DNA of 13,604 nucleotides from an uncultured Ruminococcus sp. Its GTDB lineage: Bacteria; Bacillota; Clostridia; Oscillospirales; Ruminococcaceae. Made by a program: the position numbers and the translations under genes. The stretch covers positions 1 to 13,604 of the forward strand of contig CAMNAY010000013.1 in NCBI GenBank assembly GCA_946531975.1, written 5' to 3'. The notes below the pieces were generated by a model. It was not told the DNA's origin. It worked only from the letters and a program-made list of their open reading frames with translations, and did not search any database. This document shows, piece after piece, positions 5,167 through 12,469 of this stretch (position 1 is its first letter; every line of letters starts with the position of its first letter).

Positions 5167-6531
5167 ATGAGCAATCTGGACACAAATGAGTACATCAACA
5201 GCTTATGCCTCGGTCTGCGGGATTATTCCGCACTGGATCCGTCGCTGTTTCAGAAATATCATGTGAACCGCGGTCTGCGTAAGCCTGACGGGACCGGCGT
5301 CGTCGCCGGCATCACCAAGATCTGCAACGTCCACGGCTATATGCTGAATGAAGGCGAGATCGAAGCAATCCCCGGTGAGCTGATTTACCGCGGCTACGAG
5401 ATTACCGATCTGGTGCATGCGGTCGAACAGGAAAACCGCTTCGGATATGAGGAAACTGCGTATCTGCTTCTGTTCGGAAAGCTCCCGACGGCACAGCAGC
5501 TCACCGATTTCCGGGACTATATCGCCAAGGCCCGTGAGCTGCCGGACGGCTTTGTGCTGGATATGATCGCGAAGGCACCGTCCAATAATATCATGAACAA
5601 GCTCGCGCGTGCTGTGCTGGCACTGTATTCCTATGACGAGGAATGCGAGGTGCGGACGCTGGAAAATGAAGTCCGCATCGCGATTTCCATGATCGCAAGA
5701 CTGCCGGTCATCATGTCCGCAGCCTATCAGGTCAAACGGCAGCATTTCGACGGCGAGAGCCTTGTCATGCATCCGCTCCGTCCGGAGGAGAGCAACGCCG
5801 AGACCATCCTCTCGCTGCTGCGTCTCGACCGGAAATATACGCCGGAGGAAGCGCATCTGCTCGATATCTGCATGATGCTGCACGCAGAGCACGGCGGCGG
5901 CAACAACTCCGCCTTTACCTGCCGCGTGCTGACCTCGTCCGGCACGGATCCCTATTCTGCTTATTCCGGCGCGATCGGCGCGCTCAAGGGCTTCCGCCAC
6001 GGCGGCGCCAATATCAAGGTGATCGAGCAGCTTGAGACCTTCAAGCGCGAGATCAGCAACCCGCAGGACGAGGGTCAGGTCGCAGATTTCATCCGCAAGG
6101 TGCTGCGCAGAGAAGCGGGCGACGGCGCGGGACTGGTCTACGGCATGGGACATGCAGTCTATACGCTCTCCGATCCGCGTGCGGTGCTGCTGAAGGAAAA
6201 AGCATTTGCGCTGGCACAGGGCAAGGAGATCGAGGAAGACTTCCGGCTGCTGGAGACGATCGAGCGCCTGACACCGGCACTGGTCGCGGAAAAATCCGCG
6301 CGCGCCGCTGCAAAGAATGTCTGCGCCAATGTTGATCTCTACTCCGGTCTTGTCTACCGGATGCTCGGCATTCCGGCAGATCTGCTGACGCCGATGTTCG
6401 CGGTCTCCCGTATCGCGGGCTGGGCAGCACACCGCATCGAGGAGGTGCTGACCGGCGGCAGGATTATCCGTCCGGCGTATAAGTCCATCACCAAGCGGGT
6501 CAGTTATGTCCCGATGGCAGAGCGGAAATGA
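5167..6531 (+). CDS. gltA: Citrate (Si)-synthase
   Basis: It condenses acetyl-CoA and oxaloacetate to citrate, entering the TCA arm that feeds 2-oxoglutarate and glutamate synthesis. The 454-residue product carries the three catalytic residues in context: the second His of LHAEHGGGNNSAF (residue 242), the His of GFRHGGANIKV (278), and the Asp of GHAVYTLSDPRA (336). GELIYRGYEITDLV near 71-84 and PAYKSITKRVSYVPMAER at the C-terminus also fit. The start at 5167 has AGAAAGGA (5151-5158) at the usual distance; the ATG at 5131 has no ribosome binding site and lies very near the RNA start. The long Firmicute-type N-terminus (about 45 residues before the fold) is normal for this branch. A 2-methylcitrate synthase activity cannot be excluded. 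The following lipoprotein gene overlaps by 4 nt. Confidence 0.95.
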   Translation: MSNLDTNEYINSLCLGLRDYSALDPSLFQKYHVNRGLRKPDGTGVVAGITKICNVHGYMLNEGEIEAIPGELIYRGYEITDLVHAVEQENRFGYEETAYLLLFGKLPTAQQLTDFRDYIAKARELPDGFVLDMIAKAPSNNIMNKLARAVLALYSYDEECEVRTLENEVRIAISMIARLPVIMSAAYQVKRQHFDGESLVMHPLRPEESNAETILSLLRLDRKYTPEEAHLLDICMMLHAEHGGGNNSAFTCRVLTSSGTDPYSAYSGAIGALKGFRHGGANIKVIEQLETFKREISNPQDEGQVADFIRKVLRREAGDGAGLVYGMGHAVYTLSDPRAVLLKEKAFALAQGKEIEEDFRLLETIERLTPALVAEKSARAAAKNVCANVDLYSGLVYRMLGIPADLLTPMFAVSRIAGWAAHRIEEVLTGGRIIRPAYKSITKRVSYVPMAERK

Positions 6532-7871
6532 ACGCGAAGCTGACGCTGCTCTGCGGCATGGCTGCTGCAATCACCGTTCAGCTCCCCGCATGCAGCTTCT
6601 CCGCCAGTACGGAGACGATGCTGACGCCGCCGCGTCTGACTGCCGAGCAGGAGGCGATCTATCAGGCGCTGCAATCGGCAGCCGGTTCGCAGATCAGCCT
6701 GAAGTATCCGAAATCGGGCGAACGGCTCTCTGCCTTTACGGTCGATGACCTCGACGGCGACGGCGCGGATGAGGCAATCGTGTTCTATGAGACCGGAAGA
6801 AGCGGCACCGAGGAGAATCCGCTTCGGCTCTGTCTGCTGGATCAGCGCGGCGGAAAGTGGCGCGCTGTGCAGGAGTATCCCGCTGCCGGCGCGGAGATCG
6901 AACGGGTCGATATCGAAAAGCTCGGCACCAATCCGCGCAAGAATCTGATCCTGCGGTACAGCATGGTGGACGGCGCGGAGCATGCCGCAACCGTCTATCA
7001 CTATGCCGACGGCGCACTGATTCAGTCGCTGTCCCTGTCCTATTCGGTGCTGGAACTTCAGGACCTCAACAGCGACGGAACGCGGGAGCTGTTCATGACC
7101 ACGGCGGCAAAGGCGCCTGCGCCTGCCTCAGCGGTCGTCTATGCACTGGATGAGGATGGGACCTATATTCAGTCGCCGCAGCTCAATCTGCCCGATTCCT
7201 TCACGGATGTAACCAGAGTTTCTTACGGCGTGCTGCCCGCTGAGGACGGCAGCAGCATTCCCGCGGTGTATCTCGACGGCATGACCGGCGCGACCACCGC
7301 ACAGACGACGGTTCTCAACTATCACGATCATCTGCTCTCCGTGGTCTATGCAGATGCAGCGGAGCGGATGAATACCGCAAGACCTGCCGGATGCCAGACC
7401 ATGGACATCGACGGAGACGGCGAACTGGAAATCCCCGGCAATACGATCTTCTACGGTTATACCAATGCCGAGGAAGGCTCCCCGCTGAGCCTGACAAACT
7501 GGTATGTCTGCCGGAACGGGCTGCTGATCCGGGAGCATTCCTCCTACTATGCCGGACAGGAAGGCTATGTCTTTGTGATGCCGAAACGCTGGGAGAAGCG
7601 CGTCACGGCGGTGCAGGAGAATGAGGAAATCGTGTTCTATGAATTCGATACCGGAAAGCGGACGCAGAACGGCGTGCCTGTTCTGCTGAATCCGCTGCTG
7701 CGGCTCGCGGTCGTCAATGACCCCGTGGTCGCGGATGCAATGCAGGCGGAAGGCTATCTGCTGCTCAGACAGCAGAACGGAAACTATTATCTCGGCGCCA
7801 TACAGGCAACCGGCACACGCATGCAGATAAAGGAGAGCGAGCTGCTCTTTGCCATGCAGGTGCTGCCATAA
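6528..7871 (+). CDS. Predicted lipoprotein with VCBS/FG-GAP-like Asp-rich loops
   Basis: A 447-residue exported protein of unknown function. The N-terminus is a lipoprotein signal: Lys4, a hydrophobic stretch, then LPAC at 19-22, so Cys22 would be lipidated and the protein tethered outside the membrane. Three Asp-rich loops of the Ca-binding DxDxDG type occur at 72-82 (VDDLDGDGADE), 177-187 (LQDLNSDGTRE) and 293-301 (DIDGDGELE), spaced about 105-115 residues apart, as in beta-propeller FG-GAP/VCBS repeats. The start overlaps the citrate synthase stop (ATGA), which implies translational coupling; a visible ribosome binding site is weak. It is followed 59 bp later by a two-component pair. Inference: an envelope protein made with, and perhaps sensed by, that pair. 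Confidence 0.8.
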   Translation: MNAKLTLLCGMAAAITVQLPACSFSASTETMLTPPRLTAEQEAIYQALQSAAGSQISLKYPKSGERLSAFTVDDLDGDGADEAIVFYETGRSGTEENPLRLCLLDQRGGKWRAVQEYPAAGAEIERVDIEKLGTNPRKNLILRYSMVDGAEHAATVYHYADGALIQSLSLSYSVLELQDLNSDGTRELFMTTAAKAPAPASAVVYALDEDGTYIQSPQLNLPDSFTDVTRVSYGVLPAEDGSSIPAVYLDGMTGATTAQTTVLNYHDHLLSVVYADAAERMNTARPAGCQTMDIDGDGELEIPGNTIFYGYTNAEEGSPLSLTNWYVCRNGLLIREHSSYYAGQEGYVFVMPKRWEKRVTAVQENEEIVFYEFDTGKRTQNGVPVLLNPLLRLAVVNDPVVADAMQAEGYLLLRQQNGNYYLGAIQATGTRMQIKESELLFAMQVLP

Positions 7872-7887
7872 AATAAAACAGAAAAAA

Positions 7888-7911
7888 CGGGCGGCGCCTG
7901 AAATCCGCCCG
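7888..7911 (-). terminator. Hairpin with T run only on the minus strand
   Basis: CGGGCGG (7888-7894) pairs with CCGCCCG (7905-7911). On the minus strand it is followed by six T (complement of 7882-7887); on the plus strand there is none. It sits in the 59-bp gap before the response regulator. It could stop antisense transcription, or act as an RNA stem that sets relative expression within the operon. No minus-strand gene needs it. Confidence 0.4.
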
Positions 7912-7930
7912 GTGAACGGAGGATTTGCGC

Positions 7931-8644
7931 ATGAAACGGATACTTGTCTGCGAGGATGAGGAAGTCATCCGCGAGTTTGTTGTCATCAATCTGAAGCGTT
8001 CGGGCTACGACGTCGTGGATGTGGACTGCGGCGAGGCTGCCCTGCGCGTGTTTGAACAGGAAAACGGCAATTTTGATATTGTCGTGCTCGATATCATGAT
8101 GCCCGGCATCGACGGCATCACCGTCCTGAAGCGCCTGCGCGAAAAATCCAAGACCGTCGGCATTATCATGCTCTCGGCAAAGGCGCAGGAAATGGACAAG
8201 GTCAATGCGCTGATGAATGAGGCGGATGACTATATCACCAAGCCGTTTGCACCCTCTGAGCTGACTGTGCGCGTCGATGCGCTCTATCGCAGAGTCATCA
8301 TGAACTCGATCAGCAATGAAGGCGTGAAAATGCTGGAATCCGGGCCGTTCCAGATCGACCTCGACGGCAGAACCGTCACCAAGAACGGCGAGCCGATTGA
8401 GCTGACTGATGTGGAATACAAGATTCTGAGCTATTTCCTGCGCAATAAAAATACCGCACTCGACCGCGCCAGCATCCTCACAAATGTCTGGAGCGATACC
8501 TATTACGGCGACAATAAGATCGTGGACGTCAATATCCGGCGTCTGCGCATGAAGATCGAGGATGACCCCTCCGATCCGAAATATATCATCACCATTTGGG
8601 GCTACGGCTACAAATGGGAGGAAAAAGCAGAGGGACACCGCTAA
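7931..8644 (+). CDS. OmpR/PhoB-family response regulator
   Basis: A DNA-binding regulator of a two-component system. The receiver domain (residues 1-120) has Glu8/Asp9 for Mg, phospho-acceptor Asp54 in LDIMMPG, the switch Ser82 in MLSA, and Lys104 in ITKPF. The C-terminal winged helix (about 135-232) shows GEPIELTDVEYKILSYFLRNKN, the recognition helix region NKIVDVNIRRLRMKIE, and the closing YIITIWGYGYKW. The start at 7931 has CGGAGGA (7917-7923) seven bases upstream; an in-frame TTG at 7925 is too close to it. Its 237 residues are the normal length. The kinase gene starts 15 bases after the stop. It is related to PhoP, WalR and VanR types, but the signal and targets are not evident. Confidence 0.95.
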   Translation: MKRILVCEDEEVIREFVVINLKRSGYDVVDVDCGEAALRVFEQENGNFDIVVLDIMMPGIDGITVLKRLREKSKTVGIIMLSAKAQEMDKVNALMNEADDYITKPFAPSELTVRVDALYRRVIMNSISNEGVKMLESGPFQIDLDGRTVTKNGEPIELTDVEYKILSYFLRNKNTALDRASILTNVWSDTYYGDNKIVDVNIRRLRMKIEDDPSDPKYIITIWGYGYKWEEKAEGHR

Positions 8645-8659
8645 AAGAGGACATTCCGC

Positions 8660-10099
8660 ATGGCGAAAAAAAGCATCAAGCGCCGCTGGATTACCAACAA
8701 CCTCGGCGTCATTGCCCTGATCCTGCTTGTAATCGAGCTGACGGTCATTTATGCGGTGCAGAACTATTTTTATAATTCTGCGCGGCAGTATCTTGTCTCG
8801 AAGATCAACGCCGTCAACGGTGTGCTGACGCGCTATGCCGCAGATACCGGCACAAATCTCAATGCCGAGATCCGCAGCACGCTGGAAAGCTTCTCCGATA
8901 AGGATAAAATGGAGCTGATGGCGATTGACTACAACGGCAGGATCGTTCTGACATCGTCCGGATTTACGCCGGATTTCAATATGGATATGCCGGACTACAC
9001 CGAGGCGATGAAGGACGGCAGCACCTACGGATACAGCACCGGAAAAACCGACAACGGCGAGCGCATCATGGCAGTCTGTTACCCGATTACGGGTATCAGC
9101 GGCGAGTACAGCGCGATCCGTGTCGTGACGTCGCTCGAAACGATCGACAACACGATCCGGACCTTTGTGTTTTTTGTGACGCTTATCGCAATCGCGGTGC
9201 TGCTGCTGCTGGGTCTGTCGAATCTGTATTTCGTGGGCTCAATTCTGCGGCCGATCCGTGAGATCAACTCCAACACCGAAAAATTTGCACACGGCGATTT
9301 CTCCGCCCGCATCAATCAGGAGAGTGAGGACGAGATCGGAGAACTGTGCGCCGGCATCAACCACATGGCGGACGAGCTTTCCGCCGCGGAAGCGATGAAA
9401 AACGAGTTCATCAGTTCGGTGTCGCATGAGCTGCGCACGCCGCTGACGGCAATCAAGGGCTGGGCGGATACGCTCAACGATATGGCGGGCGACAGCGTCC
9501 GCGGCGAAGCGGAGACCGACCCGGAAATGATGCAGAAGGGTCTGCGCATCATCGTCGGAGAGACCGAGCGTCTGTCGGAAATGGTCGAGGAGCTGCTCGA
9601 TTTCTCGCGGATGCAGAGCGGCCACTTCAGCCTGCAAATGGACACCATGGACGTCCTTGCCGAGCTTGGCGATGCTGTGCTGATCTATATGGAGCGTGCA
9701 AAGAAGGATCAGATCCGCGTGATCTATGAGGAGCCGGAAATGCTGCCCTTTGTCTACGGCGACAAGAACCGCATCCGGCAGGTGTTCATCAATGTCATCG
9801 ACAACGCAATCAAATATTCCGATCAGGACGGTCTGGTCGAGATCAATGCCGAGGCTGCCGATGAAAACCGGGCGGTGCGGATCATCGTCCGCGACCACGG
9901 CTGCGGCATCAAAAAATCAGATCTGAGCAAGGTCAAGACGAAATTCTATAAACCGAACCACACCAGGCGCGGCTCCGGCATCGGGCTCGCCGTTGCCGAT
10001 GAAATCGTGACGATGCATCACGGCTCACTGGAAATTGACAGTGAGGAGAATGTGGGCACGACCGTAACAATCACACTGCCGGCAAAGGACGCGCGGTAA
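8660..10099 (+). CDS. Membrane sensor histidine kinase (HAMP-HisKA-HATPase)
   Basis: The partner kinase of the preceding regulator. In the 479-residue protein, membrane helix 1 is at about 15-34, an extracytoplasmic sensor region at 35-166 (single-CACHE-like in size; contains the stretch LMAIDYNGRIVLTS), and helix 2 at about 167-193. HAMP follows at 194-245. The dimerisation/phospho-acceptor helix has SSVSHELRTPLTAIKGW with His256. The ATPase domain has an N box (FINVIDNAIKYSD, 376-388), G1 (DHGCGI, 412-417) and G2 (GSGIGLAV, 438-445). There is no PAS domain. The ribosome binding site AAGAGGA lies 8 bases before the ATG. The tight spacing to the regulator and to the DUF3592 gene downstream (33 bp) suggests one transcript. 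The ligand is unknown; the upstream lipoprotein is a candidate partner by position only. Confidence 0.95.
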   Translation: MAKKSIKRRWITNNLGVIALILLVIELTVIYAVQNYFYNSARQYLVSKINAVNGVLTRYAADTGTNLNAEIRSTLESFSDKDKMELMAIDYNGRIVLTSSGFTPDFNMDMPDYTEAMKDGSTYGYSTGKTDNGERIMAVCYPITGISGEYSAIRVVTSLETIDNTIRTFVFFVTLIAIAVLLLLGLSNLYFVGSILRPIREINSNTEKFAHGDFSARINQESEDEIGELCAGINHMADELSAAEAMKNEFISSVSHELRTPLTAIKGWADTLNDMAGDSVRGEAETDPEMMQKGLRIIVGETERLSEMVEELLDFSRMQSGHFSLQMDTMDVLAELGDAVLIYMERAKKDQIRVIYEEPEMLPFVYGDKNRIRQVFINVIDNAIKYSDQDGLVEINAEAADENRAVRIIVRDHGCGIKKSDLSKVKTKFYKPNHTRRGSGIGLAVADEIVTMHHGSLEIDSEENVGTTVTITLPAKDAR

Positions 10100-10132
10100 T
10101 CAGACAACAGCGCAGAACAGGAGGCAACAGCG

Positions 10133-10579
10133 ATGGGACTGACAGCCGCATTGCTTCTGACAGAAGGCTATTGGAAGCAGGGCGAACATATCGGAGGATT
10201 CGTGATTGCCGTGATTTTCACGGTTGTTCTGGTGATTCCGTATCTGCTTTATCACCGCAAAAAAGCACACTGTACCGCGGAGGTCGATGCGGTCGTCGTC
10301 GATCTGCTGGAGCAGGAGCACACCGACAGCGAAGACGGCTATTCCGTCACCTATGCGCCGGTTTACAGCTTTTACTTTGACGGGCAGACGTACAGGGTGG
10401 AATCAAAGATCTATTCCTCCGGCAGACAGTATGAGATCGGGGAACATGTGACGGTCTGTGTGGATCCGGAGAATCCCGAAAAGCTCTTTGATGCAAAGCG
10501 GGAGCGCAAAACAGCTGTCTTTATCTCGGCGATTGCCGCCGCATTTATTGTATTCGGGATCATCGCGATGCTGAATTGA
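10133..10579 (+). CDS. DUF3592-type membrane protein
   Basis: A 148-residue protein of unknown function. Residues about 20-41 and 127-146 are membrane helices, so the middle part faces one side of the membrane. The middle matches the DUF3592 pattern: AEVDAVVVDLL, then YAPVYSFYFDGQTYRVESKIYSSGRQYEIGEHVTVCVDPENPEK (about 74-117), a small beta-rich domain. It starts with a good AGGAGG (10119-10124) eight bases upstream. It lies 33 bp after the histidine kinase and a few bases before the DUF1385 gene, so it is probably co-transcribed with both. The sequence gives no enzymatic motif. The call to the family is by pattern recall and should be tested by profile search. Confidence 0.78.
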   Translation: MGLTAALLLTEGYWKQGEHIGGFVIAVIFTVVLVIPYLLYHRKKAHCTAEVDAVVVDLLEQEHTDSEDGYSVTYAPVYSFYFDGQTYRVESKIYSSGRQYEIGEHVTVCVDPENPEKLFDAKRERKTAVFISAIAAAFIVFGIIAMLN

Positions 10580-10610
10580 CCCGATGCAGAATACAGAAAG
10601 GATGAATAAA

Positions 10611-11837
10611 TTGTCCGAAGCACACCAGTCCGAAAAACAGGCTGCCAAAGCAGCCTATGCACATAAATCGAAGATCGGCGGACAGGCACTGATTGAGGGC
10701 GTCATGATGAAGGGCGCATTCCGCGGCGCCATGGCGTGCCGCCTTCCAAACGGCGAGATCGACGTCGAAACATGGGAGGTTCCGGCAAAGTGGCGCGATG
10801 ACCCGAAAACCGGCAAGCCGGTTCTGGTACAGCCGTGGTATGCAAAGGTCCCGCTGGTGCGCGGCTGCGTGAACTTCGTCAGCTCTATGGTCACCGGCTA
10901 TCGCTGCATGATGAAGGCGGCGGAGAAGCAGTATGACGAGGAGATTGACGCATTCTGCGAATGGAAAAAGAAGAATAAGAAATTTGACAAGCTCTCTGAG
11001 ACGGAACAGAAGGAACTGTTCGTGCAGTGGTATCCCAAAAAGCGCAGGGAGCTGGATGAGGAAAAGAAAAAAGAGGACAAGAAATTTGTCCCCGCACCCG
11101 CGCCCGATGCCGCTGCGGTTGAACGGCGCTGGGACTATCTGAAGAAAGCCTCGGAGCATTATGACTATGAGGAGCCCGGACGCTTTGAGCAGTGGCTCGA
11201 TGATAAGCTCGGCGACAAGATTTTCGGCATCATCTCCGTGATTGCAATGATCATCGGCATTGCGCTGGCAATCGGACTGTTCATGTATCTGCCGAAGTGG
11301 ATCGTGAGCTGGATCCCGGCGCTCGGCAAAAACAGAGTCGTCAAGTCGATCGCGGAAGGCGTGGTCAAGATTATTCTGTTTGTGTCCTATATGTGGCTGA
11401 CGGGCTGCACAAAGAGCATCCGCCGGACCTATGAATATCACGGCGCGGAGCATAAGACGATCGCCTGCTTTGAGGCGGCGCTCCCGCTGACGGTCGAGAA
11501 TGTGCGCAGGCAGGTGCGGTTCCATCCGCGCTGCGGCACGAGCTTCATCTTTCTGGTGCTGCTCATCAGCATTTTCTTCGGCTGCTTCAATCCGTTTGTG
11601 GTTGTCTGGAAGCGCGTGCTGTTCGGTTTTCTGCTGCTGCCGCCGGTTATGGGCGTGAGCTACGAGCTGATCCGCATTGCGGGACGCTATACGAATGTCT
11701 GCACAAAAATTCTGTCCGCGCCCGGACTCTGGATTCAGCGCATCACGACGAAGGAACCGCACGACGATCAGATCGAGTGTGCAATCGCCGCGATGACCCC
11801 GTGCATCCCCGAAAATCTCGAAGACGACGAATGGTAA
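10611..11837 (+). CDS. DUF1385 (YqhQ-like) membrane protein
   Basis: A conserved Firmicute membrane protein without a known reaction. Hallmarks in the 408-residue form: GGQALIEGVMMKG (about 23-35), YHGAEHKTIACFEA (276-289) and RFHPRCGTSFIFLVLLISI (303-321), whose His, Cys and Glu residues could bind metal. Hydrophobic segments lie near 204-230, 253-268, 311-325 and 334-350. Residues about 104-200 are a highly charged Lys/Glu-rich insertion that makes the protein longer than B. subtilis YqhQ (about 320). Start choice: AGAAAGG (10595-10601) is nine bases from a TTG at 10611, the spacing used by secG and gltA here; ATG at 10602 touches the site and ATG at 10584 has none. In Clostridia this gene often lies just before prmC, as it nearly does here. 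Confidence 0.88.
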   Translation: MSEAHQSEKQAAKAAYAHKSKIGGQALIEGVMMKGAFRGAMACRLPNGEIDVETWEVPAKWRDDPKTGKPVLVQPWYAKVPLVRGCVNFVSSMVTGYRCMMKAAEKQYDEEIDAFCEWKKKNKKFDKLSETEQKELFVQWYPKKRRELDEEKKKEDKKFVPAPAPDAAAVERRWDYLKKASEHYDYEEPGRFEQWLDDKLGDKIFGIISVIAMIIGIALAIGLFMYLPKWIVSWIPALGKNRVVKSIAEGVVKIILFVSYMWLTGCTKSIRRTYEYHGAEHKTIACFEAALPLTVENVRRQVRFHPRCGTSFIFLVLLISIFFGCFNPFVVVWKRVLFGFLLLPPVMGVSYELIRIAGRYTNVCTKILSAPGLWIQRITTKEPHDDQIECAIAAMTPCIPENLEDDEW

Positions 11838-11902
11838 GGGCGGCGCCCTTTGGCCGCACTCCGCAGAGTGCTCCACCTGTGTGAATTGCAGCGCAATTCA
11901 CA
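11836..11902 (+). repeat. Multi-hairpin interspersed repeat, copy 2
   Basis: Three consecutive stems begin in the DUF1385 stop codon: AAGGGC (11836-11841)/GCCCTT (11845-11850); GCACTC (11856-11861)/GAGTGC (11866-11871) with loop CGCA; and TGTGAATTGC (11880-11889)/GCAATTCACA (11893-11902). Compared with copy 1 read on the minus strand, the middle hairpin differs by a G-C to A-T pair change on both arms with the loop kept, and the order of elements is the same. No T run follows, so it is not a simple terminator. It separates the DUF1385 gene from the CbrC-like gene. Confidence 0.75.
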
Positions 11903-11944
11903 GTCAGCCGTCCGTGTCTGCAAACAAAAACAAGGAGGACGCAG

Positions 11945-12469
11945 ATGCTTCCGACATTCAAATATCACCCTGACCCGTTCGCAAGCGAGGTGTTCTATCG
12001 CGGCGAGCCGCATCGCTGCGACTGCTGCGGCAAGGAGACTGACGTCTGGTATGAATCTCCGTTCTATTCGGCGGAGGATGTGGAGTGCCTTTGTCCGTGG
12101 TGCATCGCGGACGGCTCCGCTGCCGCAAAATTCAACGGCGAATTTCAGGACAGCGCCAATATGGACAAGGTTCCCGATCCCGAAAAGGTGAAGGAGCTGA
12201 CCGAGCGCACGCCCGGCTATCACGGCTGGCAGCAGGAATACTGGATGGCGCACTGTGACGATTTCTGTGTATTTCTGGGCTATGTCGGCTGGCAGGAGAT
12301 CGAGGAAGCGGGGCTCGCGGAGGAGATCGCGGAAACATACCGGCAGGATCTCTGCGGCTTTGAATTCGAGGATATCCGGCAGTATATGCGCAAAGACGGC
12401 GGTCTGACAGGCTATCTGTTCCGCTGCCTGCACTGCGGAAAGCATTTCCTCTATGCGGACTGCGACTGA
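11945..12469 (+). CDS. CbrC family (UPF0167) zinc-motif protein
   Basis: A 174-residue protein with the CbrC/UPF0167 pattern: FKYHPDPFAS at the N-terminus, then LCPWCIADGSAAAKFNGEFQD (49-69), TPGYHGWQQEYWMAHCDDFCVFLGYVGW (89-116). Three CxxC pairs (Cys25/28, Cys50/53, Cys161/164) suggest zinc binding; the last pair (CLHCGKHFLY) resembles a zinc ribbon half. E. coli CbrC affects colicin E2 tolerance under the CreBC system, but the molecular role is unknown and should not be transferred. It starts after AAGGAGG (11932-11938) six bases upstream, the strongest ribosome binding site of this stretch, and its stop TGA shares one base with the prmC start (TGATG), so the two are translationally coupled. 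Confidence 0.87.
   Translation: MLPTFKYHPDPFASEVFYRGEPHRCDCCGKETDVWYESPFYSAEDVECLCPWCIADGSAAAKFNGEFQDSANMDKVPDPEKVKELTERTPGYHGWQQEYWMAHCDDFCVFLGYVGWQEIEEAGLAEEIAETYRQDLCGFEFEDIRQYMRKDGGLTGYLFRCLHCGKHFLYADCD

Noticed and set aside
5203..6570. Long open frame (455 codons) antisense to citrate synthase
   Set aside because: It lies fully opposite a gene with all catalytic motifs. The translation is His/Arg/Gln-rich without a recognisable fold, as expected from codon bias of GC-rich third positions.
10560..11876. Long open frame (438 codons) antisense to the DUF1385 gene
   Set aside because: The sense frame has clear family motifs; the antisense product has shadow composition, and no convincing start signal was seen.
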